Source: Prauserella alba
GTDB taxonomy: Bacteria > Actinomycetota > Actinomycetes > Mycobacteriales > Pseudonocardiaceae
Assembly (NCBI RefSeq): GCF_024171735.1
Contig: NZ_JAMTCH010000008.1
Coordinates: forward strand, 90,893-154,892
Reading direction: 5' to 3'
DNA length: 64,000 nt
The notes under the pieces were generated by a model, which saw nothing but the letters and a program-made list of their open reading frames with translations, made no database searches and had not been told where the DNA came from. The translations under genes were made by a program, and so were the position numbers. This document shows, piece after piece, positions 43,294 through 52,425 of this stretch; position 1 is the stretch's first letter; each line of letters starts with the position of its first letter.

Positions 43294-43722
43294 ATGTCAG
43301 ACGCCGTGTACACCGCGATCGCCACATCCACGGGAGACGGCAGGCGTGGCGGCAGGGCCGCCACGAACGACGAGGCACTCGATGTCACGCTCGCGGTCCC
43401 CACGGAGATGGGCGGTGCGGGCGACGGCACGAACCCGGAACAACTGTTCGCGGCCGGCTGGGCGGCCTGCTTCCATTCCGCGTTGAAGGCGGTGGCTGCC
43501 GAACGCAAGACGACGATCAGCGACTCGGCGGTGATCGCCGAGGTGCAGCTGCGGTCCCAGGACGGCGGCGGGTTCGGTCTCGCCACGGACCTGCACGTCG
43601 AACTGTCGGGCGTCGATCAGGCCACCGCCGATGAGTTGACCGAGGCCGCCCACGCGCTGTGCCCCTACTCCAACGCCACGCGCGGCAACATTCCGGTGAC
43701 CGTCGAGGCCACCGTCGCCTGA
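43294..43722 (+). CDS. Ohr/OsmC family organic hydroperoxide resistance protein
   Basis: A 142-residue Ohr-type peroxidase. The reactive Cys59 lies in GWAACFHSAL and the resolving Cys123 in ALCPYSNATRGN; Glu49 and Arg20/21 fit the active-site Glu and Arg. The SDAVYTAIATSTGDGRRGG start is the usual Ohr beta-hairpin. It reduces organic hydroperoxides with lipoyl-linked thiols in known Ohr proteins. ATG 43294 follows GGAGGAG. The gene is divergent from the TetR regulator. Confidence 0.92.
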   Translation: MSDAVYTAIATSTGDGRRGGRAATNDEALDVTLAVPTEMGGAGDGTNPEQLFAAGWAACFHSALKAVAAERKTTISDSAVIAEVQLRSQDGGGFGLATDLHVELSGVDQATADELTEAAHALCPYSNATRGNIPVTVEATVA

Positions 43723-43739
43723 ACGACCGCCGGCACGGC

Positions 43740-43778
43740 GACGCGGCCCCGCACGTGGTCGACGTGCGGGGCCGCGTC
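43740..43778. terminator. strong terminator between ohr-like gene and rluB
   Basis: A perfect 17-bp stem: GACGCGGCCCCGCACGT (43740-43756) pairs with its complement at 43762-43778 around a five-base loop. It lies between two convergent genes and marks the point where the division-gene operon now stops. Confidence 0.85.
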
Positions 43779-43817
43779 CGAGCCGGTTGCGCCGCGACGG
43801 GCGCAGCGCAATCGGGT

Positions 43818-44558
43818 TTACGAACCGACGGCCTTGTACAGCGAGCCGATCTCCTTGCGGTTCAGCTTGCGGATGGCGCCGGGTTTGGTCTGCCCCAGCT
43901 GGACGCCGCCGACCGCGGTGCGGACCAGTTTGCGCACCGGGTGGCCCACCTCGCGCAGCAACCGGCGCACGACGTGTTTGCGCCCCTCGTGCAGCACGAG
44001 TTCCACCAGCGTCCGCCCGGCCTGTATGTCCTTGACCCGGAACTCGTCCACCCGCACCGGCCCGTCGTCGAGCTCGATCCCGCTGCGCAGCCGTTTGCCG
44101 AGACCCCGCGGAACCGCACCGTCGACCTCGGCCAGGTACGTCTTCGGCACGTGGAACGACGGGTGCATCAGCTTGTTCGCCAGATCGCCGTCGTTGGTCA
44201 GCAGCAGCAGGCCCTCGGTCTCGACGTCCAGCCTGCCGACGTGGAACAGGCGTTCCCTGCGGTTCCGCACGTAGTCGCCCACGCACAGCCTGCCCTCGTC
44301 GTCCGACATCGTGCTGTGGACGCCCTTGGGCTTGTTCAGCGCGAGATACACCAGCGTGTCGTCCACGATCAGGCGTTCGCCGTCGACGTGGATCACGGCG
44401 GTGTCCGGGTCCACGCGCCTGCCGAGTTCCCGCACGGTTTCGCCGTCCACGCTCACCCGGCCCTGCGCGATCAGCTCCTCGGACGCGCGCCGCGACGCGA
44501 CGCCCGCCTGGGCGAGCACTTTCTGCAGGCGAACCCCTTCGGGGTTGCTAGATGTCAT
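43818..44558 (-). CDS. 23S rRNA pseudouridine synthase RluB-like (RsuA family)
   Basis: A 246-residue pseudouridine synthase. An N-terminal S4 RNA-binding domain (VRLQKVLAQAGVASRRASEELI) is followed by the catalytic fold with the Asp in HVGRLDVETEGLLLLTNDG. HEGRKHVVRRLLREVGHPV is the conserved C-terminal stretch. ATG 44558 lies inside the end of scpB (11-base overlap). It modifies a uridine of 23S rRNA; RluB versus RluE/F type is inferred from scpB linkage. Confidence 0.93.
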   Translation of the reverse strand: MTSSNPEGVRLQKVLAQAGVASRRASEELIAQGRVSVDGETVRELGRRVDPDTAVIHVDGERLIVDDTLVYLALNKPKGVHSTMSDDEGRLCVGDYVRNRRERLFHVGRLDVETEGLLLLTNDGDLANKLMHPSFHVPKTYLAEVDGAVPRGLGKRLRSGIELDDGPVRVDEFRVKDIQAGRTLVELVLHEGRKHVVRRLLREVGHPVRKLVRTAVGGVQLGQTKPGAIRKLNRKEIGSLYKAVGS

Positions 44559-45567
44559 CGATCGAATCCACCTCGGGTAGCAAGGGTGCGATGGGCGGCA
44601 GGTCGTTCAACGACTCCAGGCCCAACCGCTCCAGGAACAACTCGGTCGTCACGTACAGCGTGCCGCCGGACTCACCGTCGGCGCCGCTCTCCTCGATCAG
44701 ACCGCGCTGTACGAGAGTACGGATCACGCCGTCGACGTTCACACCGCGTACCGCCGCGACCCTCGACCGCGTCACCGGCTGCCGGTACGCGATAACCGCG
44801 AGCGTTTCGAGCGCTGCCCGCGTGAGCTTCGACCGCTGGCCGTCGAGCAGCAGTTTCTCCACGAACGGGGCATACGTGTCGCGCGTGTAGAACCGCCAGC
44901 CTTCCGCCGACCGGCGCAGGTCGAACCCGCTGCCGCGGTCGGTGTAGTCCTCGGCCATCGTGCGCAACGTCTCGGTGACCCGGTCGACCGGCTGTTCCAG
45001 CGCACCGGCCAGGGTCTCCTCCGTGACCGGCGCGTCGACGACGAGCAGCATCGACTCGAGCGCCGACACCAGCGTGTCGTAGTCGGACACGTCGGGCAGC
45101 GTCCGGTCCTGTGCCACCGTCGTCAGGCTCGTGTCCCCGCCCTCCGCATCGCCGTCAGCGAGGTCCGGGTCGGTGAGATCGGAGTCGGTGAGATCGGGAT
45201 CGGCGGGGTCGGAGGCGGTGGCGTCCCCGCCTGTGACAGTGCCGCCGGGACCGAGGTCCTCGTCGCCTGCGGCGTCGCTGCCACGGTCGAGGGCGCCGTC
45301 GCTGTCGGCGGGGCCCCCGCCGTCGGTTTCGCCGTCAGCGGCGATCTCAGCGGCGACCTCGGCGGAGCGGTCGGTGTCGACGGTCTCGTCGCCGAAGGAC
45401 TCGTCGTGAGCCTCCGTCCACCCGGTGTCGCCCACGCCCTCCGGGGCCGCAGGATCGTCCGTGGCGGCCGTGCTGTCGGTGGCGGTGGCCGTGGTGTCGG
45501 CGGCCGTGCTGTCGGTGGCGGCGGCTTCGGCGCCGGGCCGCGCATCGGTGTCGTGTGGCTCGTTCAC
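44548..45567 (-). CDS. scpB: segregation and condensation protein B, with long acidic N-terminus
   Basis: A 339-residue ScpB. The winged-helix core starts near residue 160 (DYDTLVSALESMLLVVDAPVTEETLA) and includes SKLTRAALETLAVIAYRQPVTRSRV and VRGVNVDGVIRTLVQRGLI. The first about 155 residues are low-complexity Asp/Thr/Ala/Gly with short repeats such as DSDLTDPDLADGDA (15-base DNA period around 45160-45210). ScpB proteins are normally about 200 residues. GTG 45567 overlaps the scpA stop. ScpB binds ScpA and the SMC heads in chromosome segregation. Confidence 0.93.
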   Translation of the reverse strand: MNEPHDTDARPGAEAAATDSTAADTTATATDSTAATDDPAAPEGVGDTGWTEAHDESFGDETVDTDRSAEVAAEIAADGETDGGGPADSDGALDRGSDAAGDEDLGPGGTVTGGDATASDPADPDLTDSDLTDPDLADGDAEGGDTSLTTVAQDRTLPDVSDYDTLVSALESMLLVVDAPVTEETLAGALEQPVDRVTETLRTMAEDYTDRGSGFDLRRSAEGWRFYTRDTYAPFVEKLLLDGQRSKLTRAALETLAVIAYRQPVTRSRVAAVRGVNVDGVIRTLVQRGLIEESGADGESGGTLYVTTELFLERLGLESLNDLPPIAPLLPEVDSIDDI

Positions 45568-46616
45568 CCGTACTCCTCGTCGTCCCTGTCGGCAGCCCGG
45601 TCGACTTCGGCCCGCGCCGTGGCCTCCTCGACCGAGCCGCCCGTCCAGCGCACGTGCAGCTCGCCCAGTGCCTCCTCCTGCTCGAGATTCACGGATTTCT
45701 CCCGGTAGAGCTCGAGCAGCGCCAGGAACCGCGCCACCACCTCGAGAGTGTGTTCGCAGTCGGCGACGAGGCCACGGAACGTGCCGTTCCCCTGCTCCGC
45801 GAGGCGGATCCGCAGCAGGGCCGCATGTTCGCGCACCGAGACCTTGCCCATGTGCAGATGGTCGAGCGACACCTCGGGCGTGGGTTTGGGCCGGAACACC
45901 CCGAGCGCGATGTCGGCGAACTTGTCCGGAGTGACGCCGAGCATCACCTCGGGCAGCAGGCCGAGATACCGCTCCTCCATGCTCACCGACCGTGGGTACC
46001 GCCGGAGCGCACCGGCCTCGAGCTCGCCGAACAGCGCCGCCACCTGCTTGTACGCCCGGTACTGCAGCACGCGCGCGAACAGCAGGTCACGCGCCTCCAG
46101 CAACGCGAGGTCGTCCTCGTCCTCGACCTCGGCCGACGGCAGCAGCCGCGCGGCCTTCAGGTCGAGCAGCGTTGCCGCGACGACGAGGAACTCGGTGGTC
46201 TCGTCCAGGTCCCATTCCTGGCCGAGCGACCGGGTGTGGGCGATGAAGTCGTCGGTGACCTGGTGCAGGGCGACCTCGGTGACGTCGAGCTGGTGCTGCG
46301 AGATCAGCTGCAGCAGCAGGTCGAACGGTCCTTCGAAGTTCGCCAGTCGCACCTGGAACCGCGGTGTGCCGTCGGCGGAATCCCCGCCACCCGCATCCGC
46401 GGCGCCGGTGTCGGCGTCACCTGCGGCCGGCGCGGTCCCGCTGGTGGCGTTCCCGCTGTCGGTGCCGTGTCCGGTGCCGTCGCCGCTCCCACCGGCAGGC
46501 GCCTCGGGTACCGCGCCGCGATCCGTCCGGTCACCGGCTGCAGGGGTGGCTGTGGGAATGTGCGGGGCGTCCGGTGTGTCGTCGGCGTCCGGCTGGGGCT
46601 GTGCCCCGTGGTTCAT
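45564..46616 (-). CDS. scpA: segregation and condensation protein A
   Basis: A 350-residue kleisin ScpA. The core begins RFQVRLANFEGPFDLLLQLISQ near residue 86 and includes ATLLDLKAARLLP and ADIALGVFRPKPTPEVSLDHLH. The C-terminal winged helix follows. The first about 85 residues are a polar Asp/Gly/Thr/Pro low-complexity extension. ATG 46616 shares one base with the upstream stop, and the 3' end overlaps scpB by four bases. It links SMC heads together with ScpB. Confidence 0.95.
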   Translation of the reverse strand: MNHGAQPQPDADDTPDAPHIPTATPAAGDRTDRGAVPEAPAGGSGDGTGHGTDSGNATSGTAPAAGDADTGAADAGGGDSADGTPRFQVRLANFEGPFDLLLQLISQHQLDVTEVALHQVTDDFIAHTRSLGQEWDLDETTEFLVVAATLLDLKAARLLPSAEVEDEDDLALLEARDLLFARVLQYRAYKQVAALFGELEAGALRRYPRSVSMEERYLGLLPEVMLGVTPDKFADIALGVFRPKPTPEVSLDHLHMGKVSVREHAALLRIRLAEQGNGTFRGLVADCEHTLEVVARFLALLELYREKSVNLEQEEALGELHVRWTGGSVEEATARAEVDRAADRDDEEYG

Positions 46617-47185
46617 CAGTTCGGGGCTTCCTGTTCGTCGAGGTCGCCGCGGTCGTCGAGGTCGCCCCCGCGCAGCCGCGTGACCAGCACCGAGTCCTCG
46701 CCCTGTGCCTCGAAGTCCGCCAGCAGCACGGCGACCGCCTCGCGCACGATCCGCCCGCGGTCGACCGCCAGATCGTGCGAGGCACGCAGCGCCAACCGGG
46801 CCTGCTCCATCGCGACCAGCTCGTCACCGGACAGGTAGACGGTGATCTTCGCGTCGTGCTTCTGCCTGCCCGAGCCGCGGCGCGCCGCGGCTGCCTTCGC
46901 CAGACCGCCCGAGTCCGACGTCGTCGACGCGGACCTCGCCGACCTCTCCGGGGCGGCCGGCTTCTCGGGGGCCTGCTTCCCGGCCGTGTCCGCGCCCGGC
47001 TCCGCAGCCTGCTCACCGGCTGGCCGCGCCGAGGTGTCGGCCGCCGTCTCCTCGACCGACTCGGCTTCCGGGGCCGACGCGGGCGCGGGCGGGCCCGCGG
47101 GCGTCACGGCACCGTCGCCGAACACGGGGTTGCTGGTACGGCGGAACAGTTCGGACGCACCGGGCAGGGATGCTCGCCTGCTCAC
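46616..47185 (-). CDS. ribbon-helix-helix-like protein between soj and scpA
   Basis: A 189-residue protein. Residues about 1-100 are disordered Pro/Ala/Glu/Ser (start MSRRASLPGASELFRRTSNPV). The C-terminal part reads KITVYLSGDELVAMEQARLAL followed by DLAVDRGRIVREAVAVLLADFEAQG, the strand-helix-helix pattern of an RHH/CopG-type DNA-binding domain. GTG 47185 overlaps the soj stop. A gene of this type sits next to the ParA-like gene in Mycobacterium-like genomes; it could be its DNA-binding partner in place of ParB, but this is inference. Confidence 0.75.
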   Translation of the reverse strand: MSRRASLPGASELFRRTSNPVFGDGAVTPAGPPAPASAPEAESVEETAADTSARPAGEQAAEPGADTAGKQAPEKPAAPERSARSASTTSDSGGLAKAAAARRGSGRQKHDAKITVYLSGDELVAMEQARLALRASHDLAVDRGRIVREAVAVLLADFEAQGEDSVLVTRLRGGDLDDRGDLDEQEAPN

Positions 47186-48201
47186 CGGCCGATCACCTCA
47201 CGTGCCAGCTGCCGGTACGCCGCCGCGCCCGCCGAGCGAGGAGCCCACTTGGTGATCGGTTCGCCGGCCACAGTGGTCTCCGGGAACCGCACGGTGCGGT
47301 TGATCACCGTGTCGAACACGGTGTCGCCGAATGCCTCCACCACGCGCGCCATGACCTCCTTCGAATGCAACGTCCTCGGGTCGAACATCGTGGCGAGAAT
47401 GCCGGTGATGTCCAGTTTGGGGTTGAGCCGCTCGCGCACCTTATCGATGGTGTCGATCAGCAACGCCACGCCCCGCAGACTGAAGAACTCGCACTCCAGC
47501 GGGATGATCACGCCGTCGGACGCGGTGAGCGCATTGACGGTGAGCAGTCCCAGCGACGGCTGGCAGTCGACAAGAACATAGTCGTACTGCTTCATCACCG
47601 GATGCAGCACCCTCAGTAGCGTGTGCTCACGCCCGACCTCGGCGACCAGCTGCACCTCGGCCGCCGACAGGTCGATGTTGCTCGGCAGCAGGTCGATGCC
47701 GTCGAGCTTCGTGTTGCGGATGACGCTGTCGACCGGCAGCGACCGCTCCATGATCACGTTGTAGACACTCTGCTCGAGTTCGTGCGGCTGCACGCCGAGG
47801 CCGACCGACAGGGCACCCTGCGGGTCGAAGTCGACGAGCAGCACCCGCCTGCCGTACTCGGCGAGCGCGGCACCGAGGTTGATCGTCGACGTGGTCTTGC
47901 CCACGCCACCCTTCTGGTTGCACATGGCCAGCACGGTGGCCGGGCCGTGACGGTGCAGCTCCGGGGGTTCGGGGATCTCCCGCAGCGGCCTGCCGGTCGG
48001 GCCGAGCTTGACCTCCTCGGTCTGCTCGGTCTGCCTGCCGCCGGTCTGGTCCTCGCCGGCCGCGGCGGGTGCCGTTTCGGCCGCGGCCGCACCGGAGTAG
48101 CCGGGGCCTGCCGCGGGCTCGGACGTGGCGCCTGCGGTCGTACCGCTGCCCCCGGCGGTCGTGTCGCCGGACTCGGAACGCGGCTGCTGGGAGGTCGACA
48201 T
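47182..48201 (-). CDS. ParA/Soj family ATPase
   Basis: A 339-residue ParA-type ATPase. The deviant Walker A loop KGGVGKTT is at 97-104 (MCNQKGGVGKTTSTINLG), Walker A' is DFDPQGALS and Walker B is YVLVDCQPSLG. The first about 85 residues are a Ser/Thr/Gly/Ala/Glu-rich disordered extension. ATG 48201 follows AAGGAGG. It is not in the usual parAB-oriC context; in M. tuberculosis the equivalent is Rv1708 next to scpA. It probably works with the RHH protein on chromosome partition or positioning of the SMC complex. Confidence 0.92.
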   Translation of the reverse strand: MSTSQQPRSESGDTTAGGSGTTAGATSEPAAGPGYSGAAAAETAPAAAGEDQTGGRQTEQTEEVKLGPTGRPLREIPEPPELHRHGPATVLAMCNQKGGVGKTTSTINLGAALAEYGRRVLLVDFDPQGALSVGLGVQPHELEQSVYNVIMERSLPVDSVIRNTKLDGIDLLPSNIDLSAAEVQLVAEVGREHTLLRVLHPVMKQYDYVLVDCQPSLGLLTVNALTASDGVIIPLECEFFSLRGVALLIDTIDKVRERLNPKLDITGILATMFDPRTLHSKEVMARVVEAFGDTVFDTVINRTVRFPETTVAGEPITKWAPRSAGAAAYRQLAREVIGR

Positions 48202-48270
48202 AGGGCGGAAGCTCCTCCTTGGGGCAAGAACGCCGTCAGCCTATTCGCGGTGTAGACATAGCGGCAAAGA

Positions 48271-48324
48271 GGCTCGCCGCGCGGCGAGCCGATTGTCACC
48301 GACCGGCCGCTCGGTAGCGGCCGG
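48271..48324. terminator. two GC-rich palindromes between xerD and soj genes
   Basis: GGCTCGCCGCGCGGCGAGCC (48271-48290) is a perfect palindrome with no loop. A second stem pairs CCGGCCGCT (48303-48311) with AGCGGCCGG (48316-48324) around CGGT. Both lie in the 211-base gap after the xerD stop and before soj. They probably end the xerD transcript. I saw no parS consensus here. Confidence 0.55.
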
Positions 48325-48412
48325 ACACGCCGCGATCGGCGAGGCCGCCGGGACCGCCGGTGGCGCGACGGTGCAGTACGACGGTGGCGCGGTACGACCG
48401 GCGGCGGGACCG

Positions 48413-49345
48413 TCAGTGGAGCGCGCGGGGATGGGCCGTCGCGTACACCTCGCGCAGCGTGGTGACGGTGACGAGGGTGTAGACCTGTGTGGTGGACACG
48501 GAGGCGTGCCCGAGCAGCTCCTGCACCACCCGCACGTCGGCGCCGCCTTCGATGAGATGGGTGGCGAACGAGTGCCGCAGCGTGTGCGGCGACACGGTCG
48601 CACTGATGCCGGCCCGCTCCGCGGCGGTCTTGAGCACGTGCCACGCGCTCTGCCGCGACAGTCTGCCGCCGCGCGCGTTGAGGAACACCGCGGCCGTGCC
48701 ACGGCCCGACCTGGCCAGCACCGGACGCGCACGGACGAGGTAGGCGTCGAGTGCTTCCAGCGCAGGCCTGCCGATCGGCACGAGCCGCTGCCTGCCGCCC
48801 TTGCCGTCGAGCAGTACGGTGCGCTCGCCCGTATCGATGTCGTCGACGTCGAGTCCGACCGCCTCCGAGATGCGCGCGCCGGTCGAGTACAGCAGTTCCA
48901 GCAGCGCACGGTCCCGCAGCGGGCGCTCCCCTTCGGGTGAGGGAGTGGCGAGCAGGCGCAGCACGTCGTCGACCGGCAGTGCCTTCGGCAACCGCCGTGC
49001 GGGCGCCGGTGGATGCACGTCGCGGGCGGGGTCGTGGGCGGTGATGCCGTCCGCACTGGCGAACTTGTGCAGCCCGCGCACCGCGACCAGGGCCCGTGCC
49101 GCCGACGACGCCGCCAGCGGCCGATGCTCGTCGTCACCCTCCCGCAGCACCGCACCGAACTCGGCGACGTGCGCGGGCTCCACGGCCGCCGGCTCGGTGA
49201 TGCCGTGGCGTTCCAGGAACGCCACGTAACGACGCAGATCACGGGCATATCCGTCGAGGGTGTTCTTCGACGTGCCGCGTTCGACCGCGAGGTGGTCGAG
49301 ATAGGTCGCCACGACCTGCTCGACGGACCCTCGCGCGCGTGTCAC
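48413..49345 (-). CDS. xerD: tyrosine recombinase XerD
   Basis: A 310-residue tyrosine recombinase. The N-terminal SAM-like DNA-binding domain has [26 protein letters not shown]. Catalytic residues are complete: Arg158 (GARISE), Lys182, His254 and Arg257 (HTLRHSFA), His280 (LLGHAS) and Tyr289 (TQVYT). GTG 49345 is the likely start ([12 protein letters not shown]); the open frame extends far upstream without homology. It acts with XerC at dif to resolve chromosome dimers. Confidence 0.95.
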   Translation of the reverse strand: MTRARGSVEQVVATYLDHLAVERGTSKNTLDGYARDLRRYVAFLERHGITEPAAVEPAHVAEFGAVLREGDDEHRPLAASSAARALVAVRGLHKFASADGITAHDPARDVHPPAPARRLPKALPVDDVLRLLATPSPEGERPLRDRALLELLYSTGARISEAVGLDVDDIDTGERTVLLDGKGGRQRLVPIGRPALEALDAYLVRARPVLARSGRGTAAVFLNARGGRLSRQSAWHVLKTAAERAGISATVSPHTLRHSFATHLIEGGADVRVVQELLGHASVSTTQVYTLVTVTTLREVYATAHPRALH

Positions 49346-49478
49346 GCGGACACTGTAGACGGATCCGCCGCGTCGGCAGGCACATTCGCCCCGGCCTGTT
49401 CCCTTTCGTTCGCGTGGGCGAACGGCGCCCGCCTGCGAAGACCGTCCGAACCGGCGTCGAAACGGTACCGTCGAACTC

Positions 49479-49979
49479 ATGACGCAGGACCCGAACGAGC
49501 TCCGCGTCGGATACGCGGAACGGGAGGAAGCCTCCCGCGTGCTCGCCGAGCACTTCAGCTCCGGCCGGCTGTCGATGGCCGAGTACGAGGAGCGCGTGGG
49601 CTCGGCCGCCGCGGCCCGGACGCGTGCCGACCTGAGCAGACTGTTCGACGACCTTCCCGCGCCGCACCCGACGTTCCTCCGGCCTTCGCCCGAGTCGCTT
49701 CCCCCGACAGTGCACCGCCCCGGAACGGCGCCCACAGCCGGCCGCACCGCCGATGTGCTGCCGCCGTCCGACAAGTCGAAGATCCTCGCCGGACTACTGC
49801 AGATCCTGCTTCCGTTCGGCATCGGCAGGTTCTACACGGGACACACCGGCCTGGCGCTCGCCCAGTTGCTGGTGACGCTGCTGACGCTCGGCGTGGGCTC
49901 GATCTGGCCGTTCATCGACGGGATCGTGCTGCTGGCTCGCGGCGGAGTCGACGGCAACGGCCGCCGACTCCGCGACTGA
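49479..49979 (+). CDS. DUF1707 and TM2 domain membrane protein
   Basis: A 166-residue protein. Residues 5-60 are a DUF1707 domain ([33 protein letters not shown]). After a Pro-rich linker, residues about 98-155 are a TM2 domain with two helices ([29 protein letters not shown] and [16 protein letters not shown]). The function is unknown; DUF1707 is common in actinobacterial membrane proteins. ATG 49479 starts it. It is a plus-strand insertion between xerD and the NUDIX gene. Confidence 0.85.
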   Translation: MTQDPNELRVGYAEREEASRVLAEHFSSGRLSMAEYEERVGSAAAARTRADLSRLFDDLPAPHPTFLRPSPESLPPTVHRPGTAPTAGRTADVLPPSDKSKILAGLLQILLPFGIGRFYTGHTGLALAQLLVTLLTLGVGSIWPFIDGIVLLARGGVDGNGRRLRD

Positions 49980-50012
49980 CCTCGTCGCTGCCGTCGCTGC
50001 CGAGTCGGGGCG

Positions 50013-50645
50013 TCAGCGGTCGCGGAGCCGTTCGGCGAACGTCATCGGCCGGTGCCGCCACGGGGCGTGCGGCCCGCGCGGGGAGCGTTGCCCGGTCAGC
50101 ACGGCGTGCGCCGCGAGCACACCCGCGACACTCGCACCGTTGACGATCTCACCGGCCAGCGCCATGCCGACCGCCTCCGCCAGCGGGACGGTCGTGATCG
50201 TCAGGTCGGCCTCCTCGTCCCCGTGGGCCTGCCGCTGCACCGGCGTCAGCTCGCGTGCCAGATAGACGCGCACGACCTCGTCGGTGAAGCCGGGCGAGGC
50301 GGCGACCTCGACGAGCGTGTCCCACCGCGCCGCCGTCAGTCCCGCTTCCTCGACCAGCTCGCGGGCCGCGGTGTCCACGGGATCCTCGCCGTCGACGTCG
50401 AGCAGGCCCGCGGGCAGTTCCCACAGCCGGTCCCGCACCGGATGGCGGTACTGGTGGATGAGCGTCACGCCACCGTCGTCGTCGACCGCGCACACGGCCA
50501 CCGCGCCGAGGTGCTCGACCACCTCGCGCCGCGCCGTGCCGCCGCCCGGCATCGACACCTCGTCGATACGCAGCCCCACCACGCGTCCGATGTGGATGTC
50601 CTGCGTGGACACCACGTCGAACGCGTGCGTTCCCGGCTCCGTCAC
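50013..50645 (-). CDS. NUDIX hydrolase, ADP-ribose pyrophosphatase type
   Basis: A 210-residue NUDIX enzyme. The Nudix box runs [24 protein letters not shown] (about residues 79-102), preceded by WELPAG as in ADP-ribose pyrophosphatases (Rv1700 in M. tuberculosis). [15 protein letters not shown] is the typical substrate-binding stretch. GTG 50645 overlaps the pyrG stop by four bases. It probably hydrolyses ADP-ribose to AMP and ribose 5-phosphate. Confidence 0.92.
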   Translation of the reverse strand: MTEPGTHAFDVVSTQDIHIGRVVGLRIDEVSMPGGGTARREVVEHLGAVAVCAVDDDGGVTLIHQYRHPVRDRLWELPAGLLDVDGEDPVDTAARELVEEAGLTAARWDTLVEVAASPGFTDEVVRVYLARELTPVQRQAHGDEEADLTITTVPLAEAVGMALAGEIVNGASVAGVLAAHAVLTGQRSPRGPHAPWRHRPMTFAERLRDR

Positions 50646-52339
50646 CGCGTTCCCGCCGATTCCGGCAGCTCGACCGGGAGCCGTTCCGCGGTGTGGTAAT
50701 CGACGGCCGCACGGACGAACGCGCTGAACAGCGGGTGCGGGCGCGTCGGCCTGCTCTTCAGTTCGGGGTGTGCCTGCGTGGCGACGAAGAACGGATGCTC
50801 CGCGGCGGGCAGTTCCACGAACTCGACGAGCCGATCGTCGGGCGAGGTGCCGGAGAACACCAGGCCCGCTTCCGACAACCGGGCACGGTAGGCGTTGTTG
50901 ACCTCGTAGCGGTGGCGGTGCCGTTCGGAGATCTCCGTGTCGCCGTAGGCGGCCGCGACCTGCGAACCCGCCTGCAGTTTCGCCGGGTAGGCACCGAGCC
51001 GCATGGTGCCGCCCATGTCCTTCTCCCCCGCGACGACCTCCTTCTGGTCGGCCATCGTGGAGATCACCGGATGACGGGTCGCGGGGTCGAACTCGGCCGA
51101 GTCCGCGCCGTCGATACCGGCGAGGTTGCGGGCGGCCTCGACGACCATGCACTGCAGCCCCAGGCACAGCCCCAGCACCGGGATCTTGCGTTCGCGGGCG
51201 AACTTGATCGCACCGATCTTGCCCTCGATGCCGCGGATGCCGAACCCACCGGGAATCAGCACTCCGTCCACATCGGACAGAGCGGCGGCGGCCCCGGACT
51301 CGGTGAGCAGGTCGTCCGAGGCAACCCAGACGATCTTCACCTTGGCGTGGTGGGCGAACCCGCCCGCACGCAGCGCCTCGGTCACCGACAGGTAGGCGTC
51401 CGGCAGGTCGATGTACTTGCCGACCAGCGCGATCCGCACCGTCTCGCTCGGGTTGTGCACGCGTTCGAGCAGGTCGCCCCACACCGTCCAGTCGACGTCG
51501 CGGAACGGCAAGCCGAGCCTGCGCACCACGTAGGCGTCGAGCGCCTCGGCGTGGAGCACCTTCGGGATGTCGTAGATGGACGGCGCGTCCGGGCAGGCGA
51601 CCACGGCCTCGCTGTCCACATCGGACATCAGGCCGATCTTGTTCTTGACCTCGTCGGACAGTTCGCGGTCGGCGCGGCACACCAGCGCGTCCGGCTGGAT
51701 ACCGATGTTGCGCAGCGCCGCCACCGAGTGCTGGGTCGGCTTCGTCTTGAGCTCACCGGACGGCGCCAGATACGGCACGAGCGAGACGTGCAGGAAGAAG
51801 CAGTTGTCCCGGCCGACGTCGTGCCGGACCTGGCGGCACGCCTCGAGGAACGGCAGCGACTCGATGTCACCCACCGTGCCGCCGACCTCGGTGATCACGA
51901 CGTCGGGCCGCTTACCGCTGCCGTCACCGTCGGCGACGGCCATGATGCGCGCCTTGATCTCGTCCGTGATGTGCGGGATGACCTGCACCGTGTCGCCCAG
52001 GTACTCGCCGCGGCGCTCCTTGGCGATCACGGACGAGTACACCTGGCCGGTGGTCACGTTGGCCGAACCGGAGAGGTCACGGTCGAGGAAGCGTTCGTAG
52101 TGCCCGATGTCCAGATCGGTCTCGGCGCCGTCGTCGGTGACGAACACCTCACCGTGCTGGAACGGGTTCATGGTGCCCGGGTCGACGTTGAGATACGGAT
52201 CCAGCTTCTGCATCGTGACGCGGAGCCCACGAGCGGTGAGAAGCTGGCCCAGGCTGGAGGCGGTAAGCCCCTTGCCGAGCGAGGAGGCGACGCCTCCGGT
52301 GACGAAGACGTACTTGGTTGTCCGCGGCTGAAGTCCCAC
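50642..52339 (-). CDS. pyrG: CTP synthase
   Basis: A 565-residue CTP synthetase. The synthase domain has [67 protein letters not shown] (split across about 46-86) and [10 protein letters not shown]. The glutaminase domain has [22 protein letters not shown] with the Cys nucleophile, and [10 protein letters not shown] with His and Glu. GTG 52339 is the start. It makes CTP from UTP, ATP and glutamine. It forms an operon with the NUDIX gene. Confidence 0.97.
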   Translation of the reverse strand: MGLQPRTTKYVFVTGGVASSLGKGLTASSLGQLLTARGLRVTMQKLDPYLNVDPGTMNPFQHGEVFVTDDGAETDLDIGHYERFLDRDLSGSANVTTGQVYSSVIAKERRGEYLGDTVQVIPHITDEIKARIMAVADGDGSGKRPDVVITEVGGTVGDIESLPFLEACRQVRHDVGRDNCFFLHVSLVPYLAPSGELKTKPTQHSVAALRNIGIQPDALVCRADRELSDEVKNKIGLMSDVDSEAVVACPDAPSIYDIPKVLHAEALDAYVVRRLGLPFRDVDWTVWGDLLERVHNPSETVRIALVGKYIDLPDAYLSVTEALRAGGFAHHAKVKIVWVASDDLLTESGAAAALSDVDGVLIPGGFGIRGIEGKIGAIKFARERKIPVLGLCLGLQCMVVEAARNLAGIDGADSAEFDPATRHPVISTMADQKEVVAGEKDMGGTMRLGAYPAKLQAGSQVAAAYGDTEISERHRHRYEVNNAYRARLSEAGLVFSGTSPDDRLVEFVELPAAEHPFFVATQAHPELKSRPTRPHPLFSAFVRAAVDYHTAERLPVELPESAGTR

Positions 52340-52425
52340 GGGCTTCCACCTTAACTCACGCTTCCGGATTCGTGCGCAGGCGCCTCACGCGCGCCGTGGC
52401 GCGCCGCGCATGCGACAGTGACTCC

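Noticed and set aside
48202..48412. parS site next to the ParA-like gene
   Set aside because: The palindromes are GC-only and do not resemble TGTTTCACGTGAAACA.
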